Source: Hydractinia symbiolongicarpus
Taxonomy: Eukaryota; Cnidaria; Hydrozoa; Anthoathecata; Hydractiniidae
Assembly (NCBI RefSeq): GCF_029227915.1
Contig: NC_079881.1
Location: forward strand, 31,411,501 to 31,475,500
Reading direction: 5' to 3'
Length of the DNA: 64,000 nucleotides
Below, piece by piece: positions 39,701-54,699 of this stretch (within the stretch, counting starts at the first letter, position 1; each line of letters opens with the position of its first letter). The position numbers and the translations under genes were made by a program. The notes under the pieces are model-generated. The model saw nothing but the letters and a program-made list of their open reading frames with translations, was not told where the DNA came from and ran no database searches.

Positions 39701-42700
39701 AAAGGGACTGACACCGTTAGAAAGTCAATGAAATATAGTTTTTGAAACTCTTGTTATTTCTTGAGCGCGTGATAACGGCTAGGATTGGTCCCGCAGTAAA
39801 AAATGACTTTTTTATCTTAATTTTTAATTGAAGCGCTACCACAACGCCCAGTGTAATCGCTGAGTTTCGGCAATCATTTCAAATTAAGAAGAATGCTATT
39901 TCTTGGAGTCCACTTGTCTCACTTATAACATTTATAAGGTCAAAGTCCAAAATCAGTTCAATTTAGTACCACAGTCAATCGTTTCACTGTTAAAAGCGAT
40001 GCAACCTAGTAATATGAGAAAAATATCGCAAAATACATGTTGGTACGAATATGTGACGCAACCGTTGTAACTGAAGTGGATTGATACCGTTAGAAAGTCA
40101 ATGAAATGTAATTTTTGAAACTGTCGCTATTTCTTGAGCGCGCGATAACGGCTAGGTTTGGTCCCACAGTAAAGAATGACTAATTTATCTAAATTCTTAA
40201 ATGAAGCGCTACCACAGCGCCCAGTGTAATCGCTGAGTTTCGGCAATCATGTCAAATTAAAAAGAATGTTATTTCTTGGAGTCCACTTGTCTCACTTATA
40301 ACATTTTTAAGGTCACAGTCCATAATCAGTTTAATTAAGTACCACAGTCAATTGTTTCACTGTTAAAAGCCATACAACCTAGTAATACCGGAAAAATAGC
40401 ACGAAATACATGTTGGTACGAATATGTAACTCAACCGTTGTAACTCAAACGGATTGATACTGTTAGAAAGACAATGAAATGTAGTTTTTGAAGCTGTCGC
40501 TATTTCTTCAGCGCGCCATATCGACTAGGATTGGTCCCACAGTAAAGAATGACTTATTTATCTAAATTCTTAAATGAAGCGCTACCACAGCGCCCAGTGT
40601 AATCGCTGAGTTCCGGCAATCATGTCAAATTAGGAAGAATGTTATTTCTTGGAGTCCAATTGTCTCATTTTAATATTTATAAGGTCACAGACCATAATCA
40701 TTTTAATTAAGTCCCACATTCAATCGTTTCACTGTTAAAAGCCATACAACCTAGTAGTACCGTAAAAATATCTCTAAATACATGTTGGTACGAATATGTG
40801 ACGCAACCGTTGTAACTCAAACGGATTGATACCGTTAGAAAGTCAATGAAATGTACTTTTTGAAACTGTCGCAATTTCTTTAGCGCGCGATAACGGATTG
40901 GATTGGTCCCACAGTAAAGAATGACTCATTTATCTAAATTCTTAAATGAAGCGCTACCACAGCGCCCAGTGTAATCGCTGAGTTCCGGCAATCATGTCAA
41001 ATTAAAAAGAATGTTATTTCTTGGAGTCCACTTGTCTCACTTATAACATTTTTAAGGTCACAGTCCATAATCAGTTCAATTAAGTACCACAGTCAATTAT
41101 TTCACTGTTAAAAGCCATACAACCTAGTAATACCGGAAAAATAGCACGAAATACATGTTGGTACGAATATGTAACTCAACCGTTGTAACTCAAACGGATT
41201 GATACTGTTAGAAAGACAATGAAATGTAGTTTTTGAAGCTGTCGCTATTTCTTCAGCGCGCCGTAACGGCTAGGATTGGTCCCACAGTAAAGAATGACTT
41301 ATTTGTCTTAATTCTTAAATAAAGCGCTACCACAGCGCCCAGTGTAATCGCTGAGTTCCGGCAATCATGTCAAATTAGGAAGAATGTTATTTCTTGGAGT
41401 CCAATTGTCTCATTTTAATATTTATAAGGTCACAGACCATAATCATTTTAATTAAGTCCCACATTCAATCGTTTCACTGTTAAAAGCCATACAACCTAGT
41501 AGTACCGGAAAAATATCTCTAAATACATGTTGGTATGAATATGTGACGCAACCGTTGTAACTGAAGTGGATTGATACCGTTAGAAAGTCAATGAAATGTA
41601 CTTTTTGAAACTGTCGCAATTTCTTTAGCGCGCGATAACGGATAGGATTGGTCCCACAGTAAAGAATGACTTATTTGTCTTAATTCTTAAATGAAGCGCT
41701 ACCACAGCGCACAGTGTAATCGCTGAGTTCCGGCAATCATGTCAAATTGAGAAGAATGTTATTTCTTGGAGTCCAATTTTCTGATTTAACACATTTATTA
41801 GATCACAGTCCAAAGTTTGTTCAATTAAGTCCCACAGTCAATCGTTCCATCGCTAAAAGCGATGCAACCTAGTAATATCAAAACAAATATCGCTAAATAC
41901 ATGTTGGTACGAATATGTGACGCAACCGTTGTAACTGAAGTGGATTGATACCGTTAGAAAGTCAATGAAATGTACTTTTTGAAACTGTCGCAATTTCTTT
42001 AGCGCGCGATAACGGATAGGATTGGTCCCACAGTAAAGAATGACTCATTTATCTAAATTCTTAAATGAAGCGCTACCACAGCGCCCAGTGTAATCGCTGA
42101 GTTCCGGCAATCATGTCAAATTAAAAAGAATGTTAATTCTTGGAGTCCACTTGTCTCACTTATAACATTTTTAAGGTCACGGTCCATAATCAGTTCAATT
42201 AAGTACCACAGTCAATTGTTTCACTGTTAAAAGCCATACAACCTAGTAATACCGGAAAAATAGCACGAAATACATGTTGGTACGAATATGTAACTCAACC
42301 GTTGTAACTCAAACGGATTGATACTGTTAGAAAGACAATGAAATGTAGTTTTTGAAGCTGTCGCTATTTCTTCAGCGCGCGGTAACGGCTAGGATTGGTC
42401 CCACAGTAAAGAATGACTTATTTGTCTTAATTCTTAAATGAAGCGCTACCACAGCGCACAGTGTAATCGCTGAGTTCCGGCAATCATGTCAAATTGAGAA
42501 GAATGTTATTTCTTGGAGTCCAATTTTCTGATTTATCACATTTATGAGATTACAGTCCAAAGTTTGTTCAATTAAGTCCCACAGTCAATCGTTCCATCGC
42601 AAAAACCGATGCAACCTAGTAATATCAAAACAAATGTCGCTAAATACATGTTGGTACGAATATGTGACCCAACCGTCGTTCTAACTCAAACGGACTGACA

Positions 42701-45700
42701 CCGTTAAAAAGTCAATGAAATGGAGTTTTTGAAACTGTCTCTCTTTCTTCAGCGCGCGCTAACAGCTAGGATTGGTCCCACAGAAAAAAAATGACTTTTT
42801 GTTAGCCTAATTCTTAAATGAAGCGCTACCACAGCGCCCAGTGTTATCGCTGAGTTCCGGCAATCACGTCAAATTAAGAAGAATGTTATTTCTTGGAGAC
42901 AAATTGTCTCCTTTATCACATTTCTCAGGTGACAGTCCAAAGTTAGTTCAATTAAGTTCCACAATCAATCGTTTCATAGTTAAAAGCGATGCAACCTAGT
43001 AATGTCAGAAAAATATCCCTAAATACATGTTGGTACGAGTGTGTGACCCAACCGTTGTAACTCAAACGGGCTGACACCGTTAGAAAGTTAATGGAATGTA
43101 GTTTTTGAAACTGTCGCTATTTCTTTAGCGCTCGATAACGGATAGGATTGGTCCCACAGTAAAGAATGACTTATTTATCCAAATTTTTAAATGAAGCGCT
43201 ACCACAGCGACAAGTGTAATCGCTGAGTTCCGGTAATCCCGTCAAATTAGGAAGAATGTTATTTCTTAGAGTCCAATTGTCTCACTTATCACATTTATCA
43301 GGTCACAGTCCAAAGTTAGTTCAATTAAGTCCCACAGTCAAACGTTTCATAGTTAAAAGCGATGCAACCTAGTAATGTCAGAAAGATATCCCTAAATACA
43401 TGTTGGTACGAGTATGTGACCCAACCGTTGTAACTCAAACGGGCTGACACCGTTAGAAAGTTAATGAAATGTAGTTTTTGAAACTGTCGCTATTTCTTTA
43501 GCGCGCGATAACGGATAGGATTGGTCCCACAGTAAAGAATGACTTATTTATCTAAATTTTTAAATGAAGCGCTACCACAGCGACAAGTGTAATCGCTGAG
43601 TTCCGGTAATCCCGTCAAATTAAGAAGAATGTTATTTCTTAGAGTCCAATTGTCTCACTTATCACATTTATCAGGTCACAGTCCAAAGTTAGTTCAATTA
43701 AGTCCCACAGTCAAACGTTTCATTGTTAAAAGCGATGCAGCCTAGTAATATCAGAAAAATATTGCTAAAAACATGTTGGCACGAATAGGTGACCCAACCG
43801 TTGTAACTCAAACGGGCTGACACCGTTAGAAAGTTAATGGAATGTAGTTTTTGAAACTGTCGCTATTTCTTTAGCGCTCGATAACGGATAGGATTGGTCC
43901 CACAGTAAAGAATGACTTATTTATCCAAATTTTTAAATGAAGCGCTACCACAGCGACAAGTGTAATCGCTGAGTTCCGGTAATCCCGTCAAATTAGGAAG
44001 AATGTTATTTCTTAGAGTCCAATTGTCTCACTTATCACATTTATCAGGTCACAGTCCAAAGTTAGTTCAATTAAGTCCCACAGTCAAACGTTTCATAGTT
44101 AAAAGCGATGCAGCCTAGTAATATTAGAAAAATATATCTAAAAACATGTTGGTACGAATAGGTGACCCAACCGTTGTAACTCAAAGGGACTGACACCGTT
44201 AGAAAGTCAATGAAATGTAGTTTTTGAAACTTTCGCTATTTCTTCAGCGCGCGATAACGGCTAGGATTGGTCCCACAGTAAAGAATGACTTATTTATCTA
44301 AATTCTTAAATGAAGCGCTACCACAGCGCCCAGTGTAATCGCTGAGTTCCGGCAATCATGTCAAATTGAAAAGAATGTTGTTTCTTGGAGTCCGCTTGTC
44401 TCACTTATAACATTTTTAAGGTCACAGTCCATAATCAGTTCAATTAAGTACCACAGTCAATTGTTTCACTGTTAAAAGCCATACAACCTAGTAATACCGG
44501 ATAAATAGCACGAAATACATGTTGGTACGAATATGTAACTCAACCGTTGTAACTCAAACGGATTGATACTGTTAGAAAGACAATGAAATGTAGTTTTTGA
44601 AGCTGTCGCTATTTCTTCAGCGCGCGGTAACGGCTAGGATTGGTCCCACAGTAAAGAATGACTTATTTGTCTTAATTCTTAAATGAAGCGCTACCACAGC
44701 GCATAGTGTAATCGCTGAGTTCCGGCAATCATGTCAAATTGAGAAGAATGTTATTTCTTGGAGTCCAATTTTCTGATTTATCACATTTATGAGATTACAG
44801 TCCAAAGTTTGTTCAATTAAGTCCCACAGTCAATCGTTCCATCGCTAAAAGCGATGCAACCTAGTAATATCAAAATAAATGTCGCTAAATACATGTTGGT
44901 ACGAATATGTGACACAACCGTCGTTCTAACTCAAACGGACTGACACCGTTAAAAAGTCAATGAAATGTAGTTTTTGAAACTGTCTCTCTTTCTTCAGCGC
45001 GCGCTAACAGCTAGGATTGGTCCCACAGAAAAAAAATGACTTTTTGTTAGCCTAATTCTTAAATGAAGCGCTACCAAAGAGCCCAGTGTTATCGCTGAGT
45101 TCCGGCAATCACGTCAAATTAAGAAGAATGTTATTTCTTGGAGACAAATTGTCTCCTTTATCACATTTCTCAGGTGACAGTCCAAAGTTAGTTCAATTAA
45201 GTTCCACAATCAATCGTTTCATAGTTAAAAGCGATGCAACCTAGTAATGTCAGAAAGATATCCCTAAATACATGTTGGTACGAGTATGTGACCCAACCGT
45301 TGTAACTCAAACGGGCTGACACCGTTAGAAAGTTAATGAAATGTAGTTTTTGAAACTGTCGCTATTTCTTTAGCGCGCGATAACGGATAGGATTGGTCCC
45401 ACAGTAAAGAATGACTTATTTATCTAAATTTTTAAATGAAGCGCTACCACAGCGACAAGTGTAATCGCTGAGTTCCGGTAATCCCGTCAAATTAAGAAGA
45501 ATGTTATTTCTTAGAGTCCAATTGTCTCACTTATCACATTTATCAGGTCACAGTCCAAAGTTAGTTCAATTAAGTCCCACAGTCAACCGTTTCATTGTTA
45601 AAAGCGATGCAGCCTAGTAATATCAGAAAAATATCGCTAAAAACATGTTGGCACGAATAGGTGACCCAACCGTTGTAACTCAAACAGGCTGACACCGTTA

Positions 45701-46364
45701 GAAAGTTAATGGAATGTAGTTTTTGAAACTGTCGCTATTTCTTTAGCGCTCGATAACGGATAGGATTGGTCCCACAGTAAAGAATGACTTATTTATCTAA
45801 ATTTTTAAATGAAGCGCTACCACAGCGACAAGTGTAATCGCTGAGTTCCGGTAATCCCGTCAAATTAAGAAGAATGTTATTTCTTAGAATCCAATTGTCT
45901 CACTTATCACATTTATCAGGTCACAGTCCAAAGTTAGTTCAATTAAGTCCCACAGTCAAACGTTTCATTGTTAAAAGCGATGCAGCCTAGTAATATCAGG
46001 AAAATATCGCTAAAAACATGTTGGCACGAATAGGTGACCCAACCGTTGTAACTCAAACGGGCTGACACCGTTAGAAAGTTAATGGAATGTAGTTTTTGAA
46101 ACTGTCGCTATTTCTTTAGCGCTCGATAACGGATAGGATTGGTCCCACAGTAAAGAATGACTTATTTATCCAAATTTTTAAATGAAGCACTACCACAGCG
46201 ACAAGTGTAATCGCTGAGTTCCGGTAATCCCGTCAAGTTAGGAAGAATGTTATTTCTTAGAGTCCAATTGTCTCACTTATCACATTTATCAGGTCACAGT
46301 CCAAAGTTAGTTCAATTAAGTCCCACAGTCAAACGTTTCATAGTTAAAAGCGATGCAGCCTAGT

Positions 46365-48720
46365 AATATTAGAAAAATATCGCTAAAAACATGTTGGTAC
46401 GAATAGGTGACCCAACCGTTGTAACTCAAAGGGACTGACACCGTTAGAAAGTCAATGAAATGTAGCTTTTTGAAACTTTCGCTATTTCTTCAGCGCGCGA
46501 TAACGGCTAGGATTGGTCCCACAGTAAAGAATGACTTATTTATCTAAATTCTTAAATGAAGCGCTACCACAGCGCCCAGTGTAATCGCTGAGTTCCGGCA
46601 ATCATGTCAAATTGAAAAGAATGTTGTTTCTTGGAGTCCAATTTTCTCATTTATCACATTTATTAGATCACAGTCCAAAGTTTGTTCAATTAAGTCCCAC
46701 AGTCAATCCTTTCATTGCAAAAAGCGATGCAGCCTAGTAATATCAAAACAAATATCGCTAAATACATGTTGGTACGAATATGTGACCCAACCATTGTAAC
46801 TCAAACGGACTGACACCGTTAGAAAGTCAATGAAATTTAGTTTTTGAAACTGTCTCTCTTTCTTCAGCGCGCGCTAACGGCTAGGATTGGTCCCACAGTA
46901 AAAAAATGACTTTTTTAGCCTAATTCTTAAATGAAGCGCTACCACAGCGCCCAGTGTAATCGCTGAGTTCCGGCAATCACGTCAAATTAAGAAGTATGTT
47001 ATTTCTTGGAGACCAATTGTCTACTTTATCACATTTCTCAGGTGACAGTCTAAAGTTAGTTCAATTAAGTTCCACAATCAATCGTTTCATAGTTAAAAGC
47101 GATGCAACCTAGTAATATCAGAAAGATATCCCTAAATACATGTTGGTACGAGTATGTGACCCAACCGTTGTAACTCAAACGGGCTGACACCGTTAGAAAG
47201 TTAATGGAATGTAGTTTTTGAAACTGTCGCTATTTCTTCAGCGCTCGATAACGGATAGGATTGGTCCCACAGTAAAGAATGACTTATTTATCTAAATTTT
47301 TAAATGAAGCGCAACCACAGCGACAAGTGTAATCGCTGAGTTCCGATAATCCCGTCAAATTAGGAAGAATGTTATTTCTTAGAGTCCAATTGTCTCACTT
47401 ATCACATTTATCAGGTCACAGTCCAAAGTTAGTTCAATTAAGTCCCACAGTCAAACGTTTCATAGTTAAAAGCGATGCAGCCTAGTAATATTAGAAAAAT
47501 ATCGCTAAAAACATGTTGGTACGAATAGGTGACCCAACCGTTGTAACTCAAAGGGACTGACACCGTTAGAAAGTCAATGAAATGTAGTTTTTGAAACTTT
47601 CGCTATTTCTTCAGCGCGCGATAACGGCTAGGATTGGTCCCACAGTAAAGAATGACTTATTTATCTAAATTCTTAAATGAAGCGCTACCACAGCGCCCAG
47701 TGTAATCGCTGAGTTCCGGCAATCATGTCAAATTGAAAAGAATGTTGTTTCTTGGAGTCCAATTTTCTCATTTATCACATTTATTAGATCACAGTCCAAA
47801 GTTTGTTCAATTAAGTCCCACAGTCAATCCTTTCATTGCAAAAAGCGATGCAGCCTAGTAATATCAAAACAAATATCGCTAAATACATGTTGGTACGAAT
47901 ATGTGACCCAACCATTGTAACTCAAACGGACTGACACCGTTAGAAAGTCAATGAAATTTAGTTTTTGAAACTGTCTCTCTTTCTTCAGCGCGCGCTAACG
48001 GCTAGGATTGGTCCCACAGTAAAAAAATGACTTTTTTTAGCCTAATTCTTAAATGAAGCGCTACCACAGCGCCCAGTGTAATCCCTGAGTTCCGGCAATC
48101 ACGTCAAATTAAGAAGTATGTTATTTCTTATAGACCAATTGTCTACTTTATCACATTTCTCAGGTGACAGTCTAAAGTTAGTTCAATTAAGTTCCACAAT
48201 CAATCGTTTCATAGTTAAAAGCGATGCAACCTAGTAATATCAGAAAGATATCCCTAAATACATGTTGGTACGAGTATGTGACCCAACCGTTGTAACTCAA
48301 ACGGGCTGACACCGTTAGAAAGTTAATGGAATGTAGTTTTTGAAACTGTCGCTATTTCTTTAGCGCTCGATAACGGATAGGATTGGTCCCACAGTAAAGA
48401 ATGACTTATTTATCTAAATTTTTAAATGAAGCGCTACCACAGCGACAAGTGTAATCGCTGAGTTCCGATAATCCCGTCAAATTAGGAAGAATGTTATTTC
48501 TTAGAGTCCAATTGTCTCACTTATCACATTTATCAGGTCACAGTCCAAAGTTAGTTCAATTAAGTCCCACAGTCAAACGTTTCATAGTTAAAAGCGATGC
48601 AGCCTAGTAATATTAGAAAAATATCGCTAAAAACATGTTGGTACGAATAGGTGACCCAACCGTTGTAACTCAAAGGGACTGACACCGTTAGAAAGTCAAT
48701 GAAATGTAGTTTTTGAAACT
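46365..48720 (+). repeat. Trimeric higher-order repeat, ~1,122-bp unit
   Basis: The marker TATTAGAAAAATATCGCTAA occurs near 46368, 47490 and 48612. It is followed each time by a monomer with GAAACTTTCGC and, in the first two units, by the same sequence of monomers (TTGTTTCTTGGAG, then AAGTATGTTATTTCTT, then GCGCTCGATAACGG). The two full units differ only at scattered bases. The third is interrupted near 48737, where a different monomer (CGCGCGCTAACGG) follows. Confidence 0.78.
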
Positions 48721-50769
48721 TTCGCTATTTCTTCAGCGCGCGCTAACGGCTAGGATTGGTCCCACAGTAAAAAAATGACTTTTTTTAGCCTAATTCTTAA
48801 ATGAAGCGCTACCACAGCGCCCAGTGTAATCGCCGAGTTCCGGCAATCACGTCAAATTAAGAAGAATTTTATTTCTTGGAGACCAGTTGTCTCCTTTATC
48901 ACATTTATCCAGTGACAGTCCAAAGTTAGTTCAATTAAGTTGCACAATCAATCGTTTCACAGTTAAAAGCGATGCAACCTAGTAATATCAGAAAGATATC
49001 CCTAAATACATGTTGGTACGAGTATGTGACCCAACCGTTATAACTCAAACGGGCTGACACCGTTAGAAAGTCAATGAAATGTAGTTTTTGAAACTGACGC
49101 TATTTCTTTGGCGCGCGATAACAGATAGGACTGGTCTCACAGTAAAGAATGACTTATTTATCTAACTTTTTAAATAAAGCGCTACCACAGCGCCCAGTGT
49201 AATCGCTGAGTTCCGGCAATCATGTCAAATTGAAAAGAATGTTATTTATTGGAGTCCACTTGTCTCACTAATAACATTTTTAAGGTCACAGTCCATAATC
49301 AGTTCAATTAAGTCCCACAGTCAATTGTTTCACTGTTAAAAGCCATACAACCTAGTAATACCGGAAAAATAGCACGAAATACATGTTGGTACGAATATGT
49401 AACTCAACCGTTGTAACTCAAACGGATTGATACTGTTAGAAAGACAATGAAATGTAGTTTTTGAAGCTGTCGCTATTTCTTCAGCGCGCTATAAAGGCTA
49501 GGTTTTGTCCCACAGTAAAGAATGACTTATTTATCTAAATTCTTAAATGAAGCGCTACCACAGCGCCCAGTGTAATCGCTAAGTTCCGGCAATCATGTCA
49601 AATTAGGAAGAATGTTATTTCTTGGAGACCACTTGTCTCATTTTAACATTTATAAGGTCACAGACCATAATCATTTTAATTAAGTCCCACATTCAATCGT
49701 TTCACTGTTAAAAGCCATACATCCTAGTAGTACCGGAAAAATATCGCTAAATACATGTTGGTACGAATATGTGACGCAACCGTTGTAACTGAAGTGGATT
49801 GATACCGTTAGAAAGTCAATGAAATGTACTTTTTGAAACTTTTGCTATTTCTTCAGCGCGCGATAACGGCTAGGATTGGTCCAACAGTAAAGAATGACTC
49901 ATTTATCTAAATTCTTAAATGAAGCGCTACCACAGCGCCCAGTGTAATCGCTGAGTTCCGGCAATCATGTCAAATTAAAAAGAATGTTATTTCTTGGAGT
50001 CCACTTGTCTCACTTATAACATTTTCAAGATCACAGTCCATAATCAGTTCAATTAAGTACCACAGTCAATTGTTTCACTGTTAAAAGCCATACAACCTAG
50101 TAATACCGGAAAAATAGCACGAAATACATGTTGGTACGAATATTTAACTCAACCGTTGTAACTCAAACGTATTGATACTGTTAGAAAGACAATGAAATGT
50201 AGTTTTTGAAGCTGTCGCTATTTCTTCAGCGCGCGATAACGGATAGGATTGGTCCCACAGTAAAGAATGACTTATTTATCTAAATTTTTAAATGAAGCAC
50301 TACCACAGCGACAAGTGTAATCGCTGAGTTCCGTGAATCCCGTCAAATTAAGAAGAATTTTATTTCTTAGAGTCCAATTGTCTCACTTATCACATTTATC
50401 AGGTCACAGTCCAAAGTTAGTTCAATTAAGTCCCACAGTCAAACGTTTCATTGTTAAAAGCGATGCAGCCTAGTAATATCAGAAAAATATCGCTAAAAAC
50501 ATGTTGGTACGAATATGTGACGCAACCGTTGTAACTAAAGTGGATTGATACCGTTGGAAAGTCAATGAAATGTAGTTCTTGAAACTGTCGCTATTTTTTA
50601 GCGCGCGATAACGGCTAGGATTGGTCCCACAGTAAAGAATGACTCATTTATCTAAATTCTTAAATGAAGCGCTACCACAGCGCCCAGTGTAATCGCTGAG
50701 TTCCGGCAATCATGTCAAATTAAAAAGAATGTTATTTCTTGGAGTCCACTTGTCTCACTTATAACATTT

Positions 50770-52790
50770 TCAAGATCACCGTCCATAATAAGTTCAATTA
50801 AGTACCACAGTCAATTGTTTTACTGTTAAAAGCCATACAACCTAGTAATACCGGAAAAATAGCACGAAATACATGTTGGTACGAATATGTAACTCAACCG
50901 TTGTAACTCAAACGGATTGATACTGTTAGAAAGACAATGAAATGTAGTTTTTGAAGCTGTCGCTATTTCTTCAGCGCGCTATAACGGCTAGGATTGGTCC
51001 CACAGTAAAGAATGACTTATTAATCTAAATTCTTAAATGAAGCGCTGCCACAGCGCCCAGTGTAATCGCTAAGTTCCGGCAATCATGTCAAATTAGGAAG
51101 AATGTTATTTCTTGGAGACCAATTGTCTCACTTATAACATTTTTAAGATCACAGTCCATAATCAGTTCAATTAAGTCCCACAGTCAATTGTTTCACTGTT
51201 AAAAGCCATACAACCTAGCAGTACCGGAAAAATATCGCTAAATACATGTTGGTACGAATATGTAACTCAACCGTTGTAACTCAAACGGATTGATACTGTT
51301 AGAAAGACAATGAAATGTAGTTTTTGAAGCTGTCGCTATTTCTTCAGCGCGCTACAACAGCTAGGATTGGTCCCACAGTAAAGAATGACTTTTTTATCTA
51401 AATTCTTAAATGAAGCGCTACCACAGCGCCCAGTGTAATCGCTAAGTTCCGGCAATCATGTCAAATTAGGAAGAATGTTATTTCTTGGAGACCAATTGTC
51501 TCATTTTAACATTTATAAGTTCCGGCAATCATGTCAAATTAAAAAGAATGTTATTTCTTGGAGTCCACTTGTCTCACTTATAACATTTTCAAGATCACCG
51601 TCCATAATAAGTTCAATTAAGTACCACAGTCAATTGTTTTACTGTTAAAAGCCATACAACCTAGTAATACCGGAAAAATAGCACGAAATACATGTTGGTA
51701 CGAATATGTAACTCAACCGTTGTAACTCAAACGGATTGATACTGTTAGAAAGACAATGAAATGTAGTTTTTGAAGCTGTCGCTATTTCTTCAGCGCGCTA
51801 TAACGGCTAGGATTGGTCCCACAGTAAAGAATGACTTATTTATCTAAATTCTTAAATGAAGCGCTGCCACAGCGCCCAGTGTAATCGCTAAGTTCCGGCA
51901 ATCATGTCAAATTAGGAAGAATGTTATTTCTTGGAGACCAATGGTCTCACTTATAACATTTTTAAGATCACAGTCCATAATCAGTTCAATTAAGTCCCAC
52001 AGTCAATTGTTTCACTGTTAAAAGCCATACAACCTAGTAGTACCGGAAAAATATCGCTAAATACATGTTGGTACGAATATGTAACTCAACCGTTGTAACT
52101 CAAAAGGATTGATACTGTTAGAAAGACAATGAAATGTAGTTTTTGAAGCTGTCGCTATTTCTTCAGCGCGCTACAACAGCTAGGATTGGTCCCACAGTAA
52201 AGAATGACTTTTTTATCTAAATTCTTAAATGAAGCGCTACCACAGCACCCAGTGTAATCGCTAAGTTCCGGCAATCATGTCAAATTAGGAAGAATGTTAT
52301 TTCTTGGAGACCAATTGTCTCATTTTAACATTTATAAGTTCCGGCAATCATGTCAAATTAAAAAGAATGTTATTTCTTGGAGTCCACTTGTCTCACTTAT
52401 AACATTTTCAAGATCACCGTCCATAATAAGTTCAATTAAGTACCACAGTCAATTGTTTTACTGTTAAAAGCCATACAACCTAGTAATACCGGAAAAATAG
52501 CACGAAATACATGTTGGTACGAATATGTAACTCAACCGTTGTAACTCAAACGGATTGATACTGTTAGAAAGACAATGAAATGCAGTTTTTGAAGCTGTCG
52601 CTATTTCTTCAGCGCGCTATAACGGCTAGGATTGGTCCCACAGTAAAGAATGACTTATTTATCTAAATTCTTAAATGAAGCGCTGCCACAGCGCCCAGTG
52701 TAATCGCTAAGTTCCGGCAATCATGTCAAATTAGGAAGAATGTTATTTCTTGGAGACCAATTGTCTCATTTTAACATTTATAAGGTCACA
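50770..52790 (+). repeat. 819-bp repeat unit with an internal 73-bp partial duplication
   Basis: The markers GATCACCGTCCATAATAAG (near 50773, 51592 and 52411) and GCGCTGCCACAGCG (near 51043, 51862 and 52681) recur at 819 bp. This is two monomers plus about 73 bp. The extra bases come from a recombinant join: after CATTTTAACATTTATAAG the sequence jumps back to TTCCGGCAATCATG instead of going on to GTCACAG (joins at 51519/51520 and 52338/52339). The same odd join in two successive units shows it arose first and was then amplified. Confidence 0.82.
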
Positions 52791-54106
52791 GACCATAATC
52801 ATTTTAATTAAGTCCCACATTCAATCGTTTCACTGTTAAAAGCCATACAACCTAGTAGTACCGGAAAAATATCGCTAAATACATGTTGGTACGAATATGT
52901 GACGCAACCGTTGTAACTGAAGTGGATTGATACCGTTAGAAAGTCAATGAAATGTACTTTTTGAAACTTTCGCTATTTCTTCAGCGCGCGATAACGGCTA
53001 GGATTGGTCCCACAGTAAAGAATGACTCATTTATCTAAATTCTTAAATGAAGCGCTACCACAGCGCCCAATGTAATCGCTGAGTTCCGGCAATCATGTCA
53101 AATTAAAAAGAATGTTATTTCTTGGAGTCCACTTGTCTCACTTTTAACATTTTCAATATCACAGTCCATAATCAGTTCAATTAAGTACCACAGTCAATTG
53201 TTTCACTGTTAAAAGCCATACAACCTAGTAATACCGGAAAAATAGCACTAAATACATGTTGGTACGAATATGTAACTCAACCGTTGTAACTTAAACGTAT
53301 TGATACTGTTAGAAAGACAATGAAATGTAGTTTCTGAAGCTGTCGCTATTTTTTCAGCGCGCGATAACGGCTAGGATTGGTCCCACAGTAAAGAATGACT
53401 TATTTATATAAATTCTTAAATGAAGCGCTACCACAGCGCCTAGTGTAATCGCTGAGTTCCGGCAATCATGTCAAATTGAGAAGAATGTCCGTTCTTGGAG
53501 TCCAATTTTCTCATTTATCACATTTATTAGATCACAGTCCAAAGTTTGTTCAAATAAGTCCCACAGTCAAACGTTTCAATGTTTAAAGCGATGCAGCCTA
53601 GTAATATCAGAAAAATATGGCTAAAAACATGTTGGTACGAATAGGTGACACAACCGTTGTAACTCAAAGGGACTGACACCGTTAGAAAGTCAATGAAATG
53701 TAGTTTTTGAAACTGTCGCTATTTCTTCAGCGCGCGATAACGGCTACGATTGGTCCCGCAGTAAAAAATGACTTTTTTATCTTAATTTTTATGTGAAGCG
53801 CTACAACAGTGCCCAGTGTAATCGCTGAGCTTCGGCAATCATTTCAAATTAGGAAGAATGCTATTTCTTGGAGTCCACTTGTCTCACTTATAACATTTAT
53901 AAGGTCAAAGTCCAAAATCAGTTCAATTTAGTACCACAGTCAATCGTTTCACTGTTAAAAGCGATGCAACCTAGTATTATCAAAACAATATCGCAAAATA
54001 CATGTTGGTACAAATATGTGACCCAACCGTTGTAACTTAAACGGACTGACACCGTTAGAATCTTAATGAAATGTAGTTTTTGAAACTGTCAATATTTCTT
54101 CAGCGC

Positions 54107-54154
54107 GCGATAACGGCTAGGATTGGTCCCGCGATAACGGCTAGGATTGGTCCC
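54107..54154 (+). repeat. 24-bp tandem duplication in one monomer
   Basis: A 24-bp unit beginning GCGATAACGGCTAGG and ending ATTGGTCCC is present twice in direct succession in this monomer only. The duplicated copy of the region near 63765-63786 has it once, so the event is younger than the 10-kb duplication or was lost there. Confidence 0.9.
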
Positions 54155-54699
54155 GCAGTAAAGAATGACTCATTTATGTAAATTCTTAAATGAAGCGCTA
54201 CCACAGCGCCCAGTGTAGTCGCTGAGTTTCGGCAATCATGTCAAATTAGAAAGAATGTTATTTCTTGGAGTCCAATTGTCTCATTTTAACATGTATCAGG
54301 TCACAGACCATAATCATTTTAATTAAGTCCCACATTCAATCGTTTCACTGTTAAAAGCCATACAACCTAGTAGTACCGGAAAAATATCGCTAAATACATG
54401 TTGGTACAATTATGTGACGCAACCGTTGTAACTAAAGTGGATTGATACCGTTAGAAAGTCAATGAAATGTAGTTTTTGAAACTGTCGCTATTTCTTCAGC
54501 ACGCGATAACGGCTAGGATTGGTCCCACAGTAAAGAATGACTCATTTATCTAAATTCTTAAATGAAGCGCTACCACAGCGCCCAGTGTAATCGCTGAGTT
54601 CCGGCAATCATGTCAAATTAGAAAGAATGTTATTTCTTGGAGTCCACTTGTCTCACTTATCCCATTTATCAGGTCACAGTGCAAAGTTAGTTCAATTAA

